Positions 8,563 to 15,682 of a stretch of 64,000 nt of DNA are shown here, in pieces. This DNA comes from Pseudoalteromonas luteoviolacea (lineage in GTDB: Bacteria > Pseudomonadota > Gammaproteobacteria > Enterobacterales > Alteromonadaceae). Both the position numbers and the translations under genes were made by a program. A model generated the notes under the pieces. The model was not told where the DNA came from, made no database searches, and saw nothing but the letters and a program-made list of their open reading frames with translations. The stretch is taken from assembly GCF_001750165.1 (NCBI RefSeq), contig NZ_CP015411.1, positions 3,066,001-3,130,000 of the forward strand. The letters run 5' to 3'. Numbering within the stretch: the stretch's first letter is position 1; each line of letters starts with the position of its first letter.

Positions 8563-9420
8563 TTAGCTATTTTTTTGAATTAGTTTTAAAAACTCTTTAG
8601 CCATATCTTCTACACTTAAATGACTTGATGAAAATGCTACCTTACCTGCAAGGCTATGGCTATAGTTAGATACTTCTTGATGCTCAACTCCATGCCATAC
8701 AGGTAAAATAACTTTTTGGCCAGACATCGATTTATTTACTAATGCATCAAGTTCATATTGTGGCCACTGCTTATCAAAAAAAGCTTTTGAAAGTATAACT
8801 ATGCCGTATCTAGAGCTTCCCAGCCCATGGTCAATAGTTCGTCTCAAGCTATCGCCTATTTCAAGGGAAAACTCATCATACCAAATATTCAAACCTAAAT
8901 TTGACATTGCTTTCACCAACGGTCGGACAAACTCATCCTTATCTTCACTGGCGTGAGACACAAAAAAATCGTAGCTATCGTGACGTTCCATATTTTTAAT
9001 TTCTCTGTACTGACCTGCTGTGCATTCACTAACCACTGCCTGAAACTTAGCCCATTCAACTTCAGCCAACCTCTCGTTACCTCCATAAAATATTTCATGC
9101 ATAGAATGATCTACATCTGATATATACAGAAAAAATTTATTAGTTACTTTTACCGCATTGTGTTCAGTCCATTTCCATTCGTAGTTTGTTAGATAGGTTA
9201 TTGGTCTCTCTTCATATTTATATTTTGACAATTGACCAAATCGTATCATTCCATTCTCTATATCAAAGGCGATAAAATTGTTACCGTCCCCAGAGAAAAC
9301 ATGTCTATACCCATGCTCTACTAATAGCTTTTTTGACTTTTTTTGCTCTTTTGACTGATAAACTAGATAAGAGGCCAATAAAATCAGTCCTGTTACCGGA
9401 ATTAGGAGAAAGTACTCCAT
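8563..9420 (-). CDS. Membrane-anchored TIR-domain protein
   Basis: 285 aa. Residues 3-20 form one N-terminal transmembrane helix, and residues 35-135 an unidentified domain with aromatic beta patterns. The C-terminal TIR domain runs from about 148 (YDFFVSHASEDK) through LGLNIWYDEFSLEIGDSLR, YGIVILSKAFFDKQWPQYE and KVILPVWHG. The Glu in WPQYELDAL occupies the catalytic position of NAD-cleaving TIR enzymes, and SHASEDK and WYDEFSL are the canonical BB-region blocks. TIR proteins of bacteria often act in antiphage defence by cleaving NAD or making cyclic ADP-ribose signals (as in Thoeris). No partner such as ThsA is adjacent, so it may act alone or use a partner elsewhere. It is a single-gene cassette beside attI relic 2. 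The domain call is firm; the defence role is inferred. Confidence 0.9.
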   Translation of the reverse strand: MEYFLLIPVTGLILLASYLVYQSKEQKKSKKLLVEHGYRHVFSGDGNNFIAFDIENGMIRFGQLSKYKYEERPITYLTNYEWKWTEHNAVKVTNKFFLYISDVDHSMHEIFYGGNERLAEVEWAKFQAVVSECTAGQYREIKNMERHDSYDFFVSHASEDKDEFVRPLVKAMSNLGLNIWYDEFSLEIGDSLRRTIDHGLGSSRYGIVILSKAFFDKQWPQYELDALVNKSMSGQKVILPVWHGVEHQEVSNYSHSLAGKVAFSSSHLSVEDMAKEFLKLIQKNS

Positions 9421-9445
9421 AGATTTAACTGTTCCCTCTGATGGC

Positions 9446-9541
9446 TAACGCCGCTGAAAGCGGATCAAAATAGAAGGCTAGGATTGACAGCGAAACGGAC
9501 AAAGCCAGCTGTTTTACGTCCGATTTAACAGCTTCGTAAAC
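9446..9541 (-). repeat. attC site
   Basis: TAACGCCGCTGAAAGCGG start, GAAGGCTAGGATTGACAGCG and AAAGCCAGCTG inner stem, CAGCTTCGTAA end with one change in the last simple site. Confidence 0.6.
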
Positions 9542-9781
9542 GACCTAACCACGCTTAATAAAAACAAATTCAATGAACTGATGTAACTCAACTTGATTAA
9601 AAATATTAATCTATTTCACCACATAATGTATATACACTTTCATTGAAGGCATATTCAATATCATTAAAATACAAGCAGTTATTACCATAAATAAATAGTT
9701 AAAACCTTACTAATGTCAAGTAGAGGAAAATACTAGATAGACCTATGTCATTTTCTAGGTGCTGCCTCTTGGTGAACCAAT
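9542..9781. other. Cassette-sized segment with no gene
   Basis: About 240 bp lie between two attC sites in cassette position. The longest minus-strand frame is 25 codons with no ribosome site, and there are many stops in all frames. It could be an ORF-less cassette carrying a promoter or small RNA, or an eroded gene. Confidence 0.5.
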
Positions 9782-9880
9782 TAACACTTGCTGTAAGCGT
9801 TAAAAAATAGTTAAGTATAATTTACGACTTAGAAGTACAAGCCAACCGTTTTATATCCACGGTTCAACCACCTGTTTAGT
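9782..9880 (-). repeat. attC site, diverged
   Basis: TAACACTTGCTGTAAGCGTT start, ATAGTTAAGTATAATTTACG and AAGCCAACCG inner stem, CACCTGTTTAGT end. Confidence 0.55.
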
Positions 9881-10139
9881 TGGCATGGCTCTTTTTTAAC
9901 AATGTTTTTCGTCTTAAATGCCTAGCCATAGCTTGTGTAGAGGGGTATTTGGGTAAAATTAGCCATAAAACGATGTATACAGTAGCTGGTAGAAAGAAAA
10001 ATATTATACTTAAGAGGATAAAAGCGAAACGCAAACCGTTTTTCCTCAGGCTGTAATATTCAGATAAACCTGAGCAAACACCAGCAATTAGCGCAGATTC
10101 TCCACGGGTTAAGACTTTAATTTTTTCAAAATTTTTCAA
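9876..10139 (-). CDS. PspC-domain protein
   Basis: About 87 aa. GVCSGLSEYY, then LRFAFILLSIIFFFLPATVY and LWLILPKYP, match the PspC domain (phage-shock protein C family), a small inner-membrane domain with one to two helices. I prefer the TTG at 10139 because AGAGGAGGT lies immediately before it. The alternative ATG at 10163 straddles the attI relic/cassette junction and would depend on attI sequence. It is the first cassette next to attI relic 3. No PspA/B/F genes are nearby, so a stand-alone membrane-stress role is only a guess. Confidence 0.75.
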   Translation of the reverse strand: MKNFEKIKVLTRGESALIAGVCSGLSEYYSLRKNGLRFAFILLSIIFFFLPATVYIVLWLILPKYPSTQAMARHLRRKTLLKKSHAN

Positions 10140-10157
10140 ACGACCTCCTCTGTCCGC

Positions 10158-10341
10158 TAACATTTTTATTTACGAAAAATGTCGCATAATAAAAGCAATT
10201 CAGATACGGATTTTATCCCCTCAACCATAACAATAAGTTAGGCACATGTCACCAAGTCAGAAACAATTAAAGTACGTCAATTGCCGCAATACCGTGATTT
10301 GTGACACCTCCCATACTATATACACATGCAAATAAATCAAA
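10158..10341 (-). repeat. attI/intI-promoter relic 3
   Basis: TAACATTTTTATTTACGAAAAAT, CAGATACGGA, CCTCAACCATAACAATAAG, TGTCACCAAGTCAGAAAC, AAAGTACGTCAATTGCCG and a decayed LexA-like CTATATACACATG correspond block by block to 43,083-43,298. Confidence 0.8.
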
Positions 10342-10442
10342 ATGGAACTGACTATGAAGTCGCCACCTTTATCCATTTTTATAATGTATCGTACCCAGCA
10401 GCACTTAATGAGGACGCGGTAGAACAGTTTTTAGGTCAACTA
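10342..10442 (+). pseudogene. intI fragment (relic 3)
   Basis: ATGGAACTGACTATGAAGTC matches the start of the live intI, and GAGGACGCGGTAGAACAG and TTTTTAGGTCAACTAGC match its codons 51-63. The stretch between is shortened and scrambled. After CTAGC the sequence switches abruptly into the 3' end of the cassette gene 10440-10751, so intI and the attC of that cassette were deleted together. Confidence 0.8.
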
Positions 10443-10751
10443 GCTAAAATTGGTGCCTTCTCGCCACGTTTTAACAGCTTCAGTTGCTAAGGCTGATAAA
10501 TCTTTGGACACACCTCGGTCTTTGTAAATTGAGGTTGTGCCTTTGGCAATTGGAACTGAATAGTGAATGTCGTGAGCAAGCTTATTGAGATAATCTCGAC
10601 CGCCACTTTTGTACTGTTGCTGCTCCACCTCATTTAGCTTAATCATATATGTATAGCCAAATGCACTCATATTACAATTTGCATCCAAGTACAAACTGCC
10701 TTCATGCTCGAAAAGATACCATGCCCAATTTTTAGAATCTATTACCTTCAT
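10440..10751 (-). CDS. Hypothetical cassette protein, joined to an intI relic
   Basis: 103 aa from the ATG at 10751, which sits just inside the cassette beside its attC; a longer frame to 10805 uses attC sequence. Soluble, with WAWYLFEHEGSLYLDANCN and FGYTYMIKLNE suggesting a beta-sheet fold. Its 3' end abuts the deleted intI of relic 3 with no attC, so this cassette can no longer be excised. Family not recognised. Confidence 0.6.
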   Translation of the reverse strand: MKVIDSKNWAWYLFEHEGSLYLDANCNMSAFGYTYMIKLNEVEQQQYKSGGRDYLNKLAHDIHYSVPIAKGTTSIYKDRGVSKDLSALATEAVKTWREGTNFS

Positions 10752-10756
10752 ACTCG

Positions 10757-10849
10757 TAACACCCCAATTAGGGACTTTTAAATATTTAGCTAAAATATGA
10801 AGCAAAACCTAACCAAAAGTTAAAAGCTTCGCTTAATTGACTTGTTATA
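10757..10849 (-). repeat. attC site, diverged
   Basis: TAACACCCCAATTAGGG start, TATTTAGCTAAAATATGAAGC core, TTAATTGACTTGTTATA end. The outer arms (CCCAATTAG / CTTAATTG) still pair. Confidence 0.65.
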
Positions 10850-11336
10850 CAACGTTTAATTCAATAGCCCAATCTTCCCATAAAATATCTCTTCCAGGAA
10901 ACGCTATCTTAGAAAAAGGCCATGCCTCTTGAAGCCAATTAAAAACTATTTGGTAAAGCTCATTATCTAAAAAGATATTATCATCTCGGATCCATAAATA
11001 GACTTCACAGTCATAATTTGATGATTGGCTTGGATCAATATAAACAGAGCCTAAGCATTTTTTCTTTGAGTTGTTAAACACGGAGTAAGCAAAAGCATCC
11101 CTTGAGTCAAATTCCCGTTTATGAACCTTTAAGCTTGCTATATTTTCTTCAAGAGTCATATTACTTTTAGGCCACATAGATTTAGGCCCAAATACTCCCT
11201 GTAACCTTTTTTGACTAGACATCACTGCTTCAAAATCTAACTCGGCAACTTCTTCTTCAAGTACTCTGAAATGAAAATGTTCACTGTCAAAAATTATCGG
11301 TGGCTCAAAAGATTCTGGAATAAAAAGGTTGGGCAT
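10845..11336 (-). CDS. GNAT-like acetyltransferase family protein
   Basis: 163 aa. The architecture resembles RimJ/RimL-type GNAT proteins: a long N-terminal helical region (residues 25-85), then strands FAYSVFNNSKKKCLGSVYID and EVYLWIRDD, a helix (ELYQIVFNWLQEAW) and a final strand (SKIAFPG). The acetyl-CoA Q/RxxGxG/A loop is not recognisable, so it may be inactive or only fold-related. Complete cassette. The family assignment is moderate. Confidence 0.55.
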   Translation of the reverse strand: MPNLFIPESFEPPIIFDSEHFHFRVLEEEVAELDFEAVMSSQKRLQGVFGPKSMWPKSNMTLEENIASLKVHKREFDSRDAFAYSVFNNSKKKCLGSVYIDPSQSSNYDCEVYLWIRDDNIFLDNELYQIVFNWLQEAWPFSKIAFPGRDILWEDWAIELNVV

Positions 11337-11359
11337 ACTCAGGACTATCCGTAGTTGTA

Positions 11360-11397
11360 TAACATTTAGCTGACCGGCAAAATTAGCGTCTTGTTGT
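11360..11397 (-). repeat. Truncated attC
   Basis: TAACATTTAGCTGACCGGC and GCGTCTTGTTGTG remain. The central arms are deleted, leaving under 40 bp. Confidence 0.4.
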
Positions 11398-11667
11398 GCA
11401 TTTACACTCTACACTCAAAGCGCTTACCTGCAAGCGAGCTAAACTGTATATTAATAAAACACCTATCAAACTCAAATTTGCAAAAAATCGTTCAATTGGT
11501 GAATGATTATTCCGGCCACAGCTTAAATTGAGAGACGAAAAGCCAAGACCAGCTAAAAACCAAGTTGCACCACTGTACCTAAAAGCTAATTTGAAGAAAA
11601 GGCTTGAAGTAAAAACAACTTTTAAGACAGTGATTGAAATGGCGCAAAACGCTGCGCTGACAAGCAA
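11383..11667 (-). CDS. Possible membrane cassette protein
   Basis: A 94-codon frame with two or three hydrophobic segments (SITVLKVVFTSSLFFKLAF, ATWFLAGLGF and LIGVLLIYSLARL). The only start is a TTG at 11667 lying inside the upstream attC, and the stop lies in the downstream attC remnant. The gene may therefore be truncated or use a rare start. No family. Confidence 0.35.
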   Translation of the reverse strand: MLVSAAFCAISITVLKVVFTSSLFFKLAFRYSGATWFLAGLGFSSLNLSCGRNNHSPIERFFANLSLIGVLLIYSLARLQVSALSVECKCTTRR

Positions 11668-11738
11668 AATTGAATAAGCTAAAGTAGAGTGAAGAGACGA
11701 GCTTATTTAATTTTACCCTTATTGAGCGTCTTGCTATG
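11648..11738 (-). repeat. attC site, diverged
   Basis: AACGCTGCGCTGACAAGC start, GAATAAGCTAAAGTAGAGTG and AGACGAGCTTATTTAATT inner stem, GAGCGTCTTGCTATG end (normally TTGTTATG). Confidence 0.5.
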
Positions 11739-11758
11739 CAGCCTACTTAAAACAATCA

Positions 11759-12166
11759 CTACTGCTCTCGTGCATTTTTGAATATTTGCACATCGTCTTG
11801 CAATGAACACCAATTGGCTTTGTCTTTAGTGAAAATCTGTGCATCTACTTTGACAGGGATATCTGTGTCGAATGTAGATATCGCTATTTCGATGTCTTCT
11901 GGCAGAGCCCCCTTACTAAGAAAGCCAAGGCTTGAACCACATACATTACAAAACGTGCGGATAGTGCCATTTGGTGCGAGGAACTCTTTTAAGACTTCCT
12001 TGCCAGACAACCATTTTAAATCTTTCACTGACACTAACGTTCCAAAAGCTGCGCCATGAAATTTGCGACACATAGTACAGTGACAATTGGCTACTTGTGT
12101 ACTGAAACCAGAAACCAAAAACGTGACTTTCCCACATAAGCAAGAGCCATGATATTCATTTTTCAT
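11759..12166 (-). CDS. GFA / CENP-V-type zinc-binding protein
   Basis: 135 aa from the ATG at 12166; an ATG at 12199 lies inside attC. The family pattern is clear: GSCLCGKVTF, NCHCTMCRKFHGAAFGTLVS and TFCNVCGSSLGF supply the paired cysteines that bind two zinc ions in the glutathione-dependent formaldehyde-activating (GFA) fold. Members are usually 130-190 aa and of uncertain substrate; true formaldehyde activity is shown for very few. The cytoplasmic enzyme or thiol-handling role is inferred from the family. Complete single-gene cassette. Confidence 0.9.
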   Translation of the reverse strand: MKNEYHGSCLCGKVTFLVSGFSTQVANCHCTMCRKFHGAAFGTLVSVKDLKWLSGKEVLKEFLAPNGTIRTFCNVCGSSLGFLSKGALPEDIEIAISTFDTDIPVKVDAQIFTKDKANWCSLQDDVQIFKNAREQ

Positions 12167-12188
12167 AAGCTTCAATTTTCCTATTGTA

Positions 12189-12272
12189 TAACGCCGCATT
12201 AAGTTTTCAGTAATTACTAACTAAAATACAACCGACTCAATTGCTACGAATCCGCCTCTAAGTCATTGTTAG
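12189..12272 (-). repeat. attC site, diverged
   Basis: TAACGCCGCATTAAG start, ACTAACTAAAATACAACCG core, CTAAGTCATTGTTAG end. The inner GTTGGCT motif is lost. Confidence 0.55.
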
Positions 12273-12586
12273 ATCTCGAAACTCTCATAAGTCCCAAGCC
12301 AATCTTTGTGCTCAGGATATTTTTGCTTATAAGCCTTCAAATCGGTTTTAGGAGCATACTTAAAATACACACCGAAATAATCAAGTAAGTAATCTTCTCC
12401 TTGACCCATTCGCCAAAACATATCTGCTGGGTGATAATCAGGAAATTTCAACCACGGTGGTTCAGGTGGATCACTTTTTAATTCATGATCGTAACGTTCC
12501 TTGAGTCTCTTTTCCCATGAGGCTTCATGCTCAAGATAATTATTCCATTGCTCGTCAGTTAAGCCAGCTGGCTTATCATTTGCCAT
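12269..12586 (-). CDS. Hypothetical cassette protein, charged
   Basis: 105 aa from the ATG at 12586, preceded by GGGGGTG; a GTG two codons earlier is possible. Highly charged and tryptophan-rich (DEQWNNYLEHEASWEKRL, PPEPPWLKFPDYHP), with no signal or membrane segment. The PPEPPW and WRMGQGEDYLLDYFG stretches look structured. I do not recognise the family. Confidence 0.6.
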   Translation of the reverse strand: MANDKPAGLTDEQWNNYLEHEASWEKRLKERYDHELKSDPPEPPWLKFPDYHPADMFWRMGQGEDYLLDYFGVYFKYAPKTDLKAYKQKYPEHKDWLGTYESFEI

Positions 12587-12648
12587 TGTCACCCCCAGAT
12601 ATAAAAATCACATTTAAAAATAAGGTTCGAAGCATACTCATAGATTAC

Positions 12649-12746
12649 TAATGTCGTTTAACTGGCTAAAATAGTTAGCTAAAATTTGTGAGGTACGAAC
12701 AAAGCCAACTGACTTTTGTCCTCACTTTTTAATTTTCTTTGTTAGG
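12649..12746 (-). repeat. attC site
   Basis: TAATGTCGTTTAACTGGC start, GTTAGCTAAAATTTGTGAGG and AAAGCCAACTG inner stem, TTTCTTTGTTAGG end. Good stem, one changed core base. Confidence 0.75.
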
Positions 12747-12751
12747 CGGAC

Positions 12752-13084
12752 TTACTCCCCACCGCCGCCAAAACCACCATCACCTGAGTCACCTCCGAAA
12801 AATATTGAATCGATAGATGTAGCAATGAGGCCACCGCCGATTGCAGCAGCTATGGTTTGGTTCATTGACTCTACACTTTCATTTTGAAACCTAGCGTTGT
12901 TTATTAGGTTAATATCGCAATACATTAAGTATGCATATTGAATATACCTTTCACTTAGCCCCAACTCCTTTATTATGATATCAACTTGAGCTTGTGTATA
13001 AAGATGAGAGCCACCATACCTTTGCGATAGCTCTGGACGCAATTTACTTTGATATTTACGAATAGCTGACTTTTTACCTACCAC
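12752..13084 (-). CDS. Hypothetical protein with glycine-rich tail
   Basis: 110 aa from the GTG at 13084, chosen because AAGGGG lies six bases before it. The N-terminal part is basic and helical (KKSAIRKYQSKLRPELSQRY), the middle has LGLSERYIQYAYLMYC, and the C-terminus is a glycine/aspartate tail (GGDSGDGGFGGGGE) after a short hydrophobic patch. The layout resembles a DUF6559-type small protein, but I am not certain of that name. Confidence 0.55.
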   Translation of the reverse strand: MVGKKSAIRKYQSKLRPELSQRYGGSHLYTQAQVDIIIKELGLSERYIQYAYLMYCDINLINNARFQNESVESMNQTIAAAIGGGLIATSIDSIFFGGDSGDGGFGGGGE

Positions 13085-13103
13085 TGGATACCCCTTATAC
13101 AAC

Positions 13104-13202
13104 TAACACCTCGCATGACGGGCCAATAATGCTTGGCAAAAATTAGCGATGAAGAAGCACAAGCCAAGCGTTTCGTGTCCTTTGATTGAAGCGCTTGTTA
13201 GT
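13104..13202 (-). repeat. attC site
   Basis: TAACACCTCGCATGACGGGC start, ATGCTTGGCAAAAATTAGCG and CAAGCCAAGCG inner stem (the GCTTGGC type), GAAGCGCTTGTTAG end. Confidence 0.8.
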
Positions 13203-13572
13203 TACCCGTTTTAGCAAATGAAACGCTTTTCGGCCAATTGTTTGTATACTGAGTTGAATCGAAGTCCATAACTCGTTGTTCACGCTCCGCCATATAACCC
13301 CACCTAAGAAATTTTGTAGTGATCAAATTACTTTCAATTGTACCGTCTGGGGAAATCATTATGCCTAGCTCTGATGCTTTTTGAACCCAAAATTCAATTT
13401 CATCGTTGTTATCTGCTAATAAAAATCCCTCATTGTAAAATGGTGATTGAATTATAAATGAATCACCCAAATTGTATTTTACATACCAGACATCACTTTT
13501 TAGTATCTCAGGAGTAGCCGCACTTATAAACTTACTTTCAAATCTCAAGTGGTTATTTGGCTCAACTCCCAT
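13198..13572 (-). CDS. Hypothetical protein, second gene of a two-gene cassette
   Basis: 124 aa, soluble. Its pattern alternates strands and acidic loops (SDVWYVKYNLGDSFIIQSPF, EIEFWVQKASELGIM). It begins only 6 bp after the stop of the lipoprotein gene 13579-13776 and no attC lies between them. The two genes therefore travel as one cassette and are probably co-transcribed. Weak ribosome site. Family unknown; it might be a partner of the lipoprotein. Confidence 0.6.
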   Translation of the reverse strand: MGVEPNNHLRFESKFISAATPEILKSDVWYVKYNLGDSFIIQSPFYNEGFLLADNNDEIEFWVQKASELGIMISPDGTIESNLITTKFLRWGYMAEREQRVMDFDSTQYTNNWPKSVSFAKTGN

Positions 13573-13578
13573 GTAGTA

Positions 13579-13776
13579 TTAATTTTTTGGAGTCATATTT
13601 ATTTTAACTTGGTAAATGAGATAATCATCTGAATTTACTCGGTATTGACCTGTATCTCCCATACAGGAATCACATGTAGCCGCCACTGTAGTATTGTATA
13701 CTCCAGTAGGGTTTATAATAAGTGAACAGCCAGTCAATAAAAGTACGAAAAAAAGCGGAATTCCAACTTTAATCAT
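13579..13776 (-). CDS. Small lipoprotein, first gene of a two-gene cassette
   Basis: 65 aa from the ATG at 13776 with AAGGAAAG before it; the longer frame to 13893 reads through attC. Signal peptide and lipobox LLTGC (C17). The mature part has CDSCMG, two close cysteines. Located immediately upstream of 13198-13572. Role unknown. Confidence 0.65.
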   Translation of the reverse strand: MIKVGIPLFFVLLLTGCSLIINPTGVYNTTVAATCDSCMGDTGQYRVNSDDYLIYQVKINMTPKN

Positions 13777-13794
13777 AACTTTCCTTAGGACTAC

Positions 13795-13874
13795 TAACGC
13801 TCCAATTAGGGGCTGGTAAATGCTTGGCGAAACGGAGCCAAGCTTTGGCAATCCTGCGCTTAATTGGCTTGCTA
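13795..13874 (-). repeat. attC site
   Basis: TAACGCTCCAATTAGGGGC start, ATGCTTGGCGAAACGG and AGCCAAGCTTTGGC inner stem, CTTAATTGGCTTGCTAG end. Slightly short at 80 bp. The CCAATTAG / CTTAATTGG arms pair well. Confidence 0.75.
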
Positions 13875-14261
13875 GAGGTTTGTTACCACCCAAACTAAGC
13901 CCAAAATAATTATTAATCCAACTATAAATATGTTACTGCTCTTTTTAGTAGCAGCTGCATGCTTTTCAGTGATTGGCCGCATAGGCAATGAAGATAACTC
14001 CCAAAACGAACAGGCTAACCAAATAACTAAAAATAAAAATAAACTAAAAATACTATTTGTTTGATATAGTAAAAATACACTTAAAGCTGCACCCAAAATT
14101 TTACCTAATGTTGGCCAACCAGATTGAAAGCCAAAACGGTATTTCGAATGAACAAAACTAAGTTCACCACATTGTTTGCATTTAGATGGCGAATCAGAAC
14201 CAGACCAAAGCTTTGACCAAAAACTAATGCCTTTTTTATTACAGCTTGGGCAGATAAACAA
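13872..14261 (-). CDS. Zinc-ribbon membrane protein
   Basis: 129 aa. An N-terminal zinc ribbon has CPSC at 4-7 and CKQC at 28-31. Two or three transmembrane helices follow (residues 52-66, 69-86, 109-127). This arrangement is common in small bacterial membrane proteins of unknown role. Complete cassette. The end of the coding region touches the attC. Confidence 0.65.
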   Translation of the reverse strand: MFICPSCNKKGISFWSKLWSGSDSPSKCKQCGELSFVHSKYRFGFQSGWPTLGKILGAALSVFLLYQTNSIFSLFLFLVIWLACSFWELSSLPMRPITEKHAAATKKSSNIFIVGLIIILGLVWVVTNL

Positions 14262-14271
14262 ATAAAACCTC

Positions 14272-14366
14272 TAACGCCCAACTAAGGGGCAAATAATTAA
14301 CTCGGCTAACCTGGAACACAGAGACAAAAGCAAGCTTTATTTATCGCGCTTTAGTTACTTGTTAGG
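14272..14366 (-). repeat. attC site
   Basis: TAACGCCCAACTAAGGGGC start, TCGGCTAACCTGGAACACAG and AAGCAAGC core, GCTTTAGTTACTTGTTAGG end. Confidence 0.7.
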
Positions 14367-14408
14367 TTCCAAGTACCACTTTCTTAAATAGTTTTAAGAA
14401 AGCAAATA

Positions 14409-14473
14409 GGACAGACATTTTTACAAGATAGATCGAATTACAGAATTATATTTGTTCCTGCCCCATTTGGTTC
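14409..14473. repeat. REPIN-like insert
   Basis: GGACAGACATTTTTACAAG at one end and TTTGTTCCTGCCCCATTTGG at the other are diverged copies of the RAYT element ends. The insert is about 65 bp and overwrites the 3' end of the small gene on its right. Confidence 0.7.
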
Positions 14474-14560
14474 TTGATAAAACAAACCAAATGGACCAAA
14501 GAGTAGCACCAATACGAATTGCATAAAGTTACCCTTTATTTCAGCAGTTTCTAATTCCAT
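14438..14560 (-). pseudogene. Small membrane peptide gene truncated by a REPIN
   Basis: From the ATG at 14560 it gives 40 codons with a hydrophobic segment (MQFVLVLLFGPFGLFY), a sequence typical of small two-helix membrane proteins. The last 12 or so codons (QEPNGAGTNIIL) come from the REPIN at 14409-14473, so the native end is missing. The longer frame to 14650 is attC read as protein. Confidence 0.5.
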
Positions 14561-14575
14561 CTCTTCAGAGCTACA

Positions 14576-14668
14576 TAACACCGCCTTGAACTGTAAGTAA
14601 ACGTATGCTGTGTCAAAGCGAAGTGAGTTCGGCTCGCGTTTGGGAACCAATCTTGAAGGCTTTGTTAT
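14576..14668 (-). repeat. attC site
   Basis: TAACACCGCCTTGAACTG start, CTGTGTCAAAGCGAAGTGAG core, TTGAAGGCTTTGTTATG end. The core differs from the common GTTGGCT type. Confidence 0.6.
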
Positions 14669-15170
14669 GTTTTTTTACTCAATGACTCTAGACGTATAAC
14701 TCGACTATAAGTTTCTTTCTTATGCGAGATTATAACTGAGAAGAATACAATGAACGCAGTTCGCCAACCTACTTCTTGAATATAGTCATCTAGCTCTTTA
14801 CCTTGAGCTAGTGCTGCCAAACTTTTGGCGAATCTCTCATTATGTTTTTTAGTCGATGTTGGAATTGATCGGTTTGAAAACTTTGCTCAGAAACATCATG
14901 TGCACATTTATTTCGAAGTTGGCGCAATTGAGTATATACTCTGAATTCATCCTCGGTAATCACACCAGTGCGGTAAGCTAAAATTATTTTTGTTTCAAAG
15001 TCAGCGCGGTGTAGTAGTTCATCTTTCTTATCAAGCTTTGGCAGTAATCTATACTCTAAATGCTTTGTAAGCTCATTTTCAACATGTGCTCCTGTTATTA
15101 AAACCAAGGCTCTATCACTTTCTAGGCTCAGCTCTTTAACAATTGGTATCGCCTTTTCCAAATCAACCAT
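14665..15170 (-). pseudogene. MtlR-family (HEPN-like) protein, frameshifted
   Basis: The frame from 15170 gives 120 aa and stops at 14808, but the next frame continues with protein-like sequence (SLAALAQGKELDDYIQEVG, then WRTAFIVFFSVIISHKKE) to a TAA at 14665 inside attC. One base missing in the T6 run at 14845-14850 (A6 on the coding strand) would restore a protein of about 168 aa, the usual size for the mannitol-repressor (MtlR) family. SDRALVLITGAHVENEL and LRQLRNKCAHD match that family; RNKCAH is also the R-x4-H motif of HEPN folds. It could be a pseudogene, a sequencing error or slippage-controlled expression. Confidence 0.75.
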
Positions 15171-15193
15171 ATGTTCATTTCTCCCTTAAAACA

Positions 15194-15288
15194 TAATGCC
15201 TTCAAAAACGGCGCAAAATAGCAGGCTAAACTAAGCGACGTAGGAGCGTAAACCTGCTATTTTTCGTTCTTTTGAGTAACTTATTAGG
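15194..15288 (-). repeat. attC site
   Basis: TAATGCCTTCAAAAACGGCGC start, AGCAGGCTAAACTAAGCGACG and AAACCTGCTATT inner stem (the GCAGGCT type), GAGTAACTTATTAGG end. Confidence 0.75.
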
Positions 15289-15674
15289 TAACAACTGCCT
15301 CTGATTTACCAATTTCTTTTACGATTGGACTTGCGCGACAAATAACCTCTAAACATTCGTCAGCAGTAACTATTAAGTGAGAACACTCACCATCATTTCC
15401 CATGAAGTCGATTATTACTCCAAACTTCTGTCAGACCGTACTCGTCTAAACAACGAAAGCCATTTACAGATTCAAATAATAGCTCGTATATAGTTTGTGA
15501 CTCTTCGTGGAATACACGAGCAACAAGTTCATGGCTTTCGTGTTTTGCATCGCCTTTAATCAGGTATTTAACACCATTCGATTTCTCGAGAGCCCACTCT
15601 TTGGTACCCCAAGACAAATCGACTAACCACAAACTGCCATCTTCAAAAGGTGTTGGCCAACTCTCAAATTCCAT
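15284..15674 (-). pseudogene. Hypothetical cassette gene, frameshifted
   Basis: The frame from 15674 reads 93 codons (DGSLWLVDLSWGTKEWALEK, FESVNGFRCLDEYGLTEV) to a stop at 15393. Another frame then continues with FGVIIDFMGNDGECSHLIV, TADECLEVICRASPIVKE and a TAA at 15284 that falls in attC, exactly where intact cassettes end. One extra base near 15412-15418 explains both. The restored product would be about 129 aa, cytoplasmic, of unrecognised family. Confidence 0.65.
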
Positions 15675-15682
15675 CTAGCTAC

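Noticed and set aside
8563..9420. Complete Thoeris system
   Set aside because: The TIR protein has no adjacent ThsA-like gene; the neighbours are an ORF-less segment and a membrane protein in other cassettes.
11778..12059. 93-aa + strand ORF
   Set aside because: Antisense shadow of the GFA-family gene, whose zinc motifs are clear on the minus strand.
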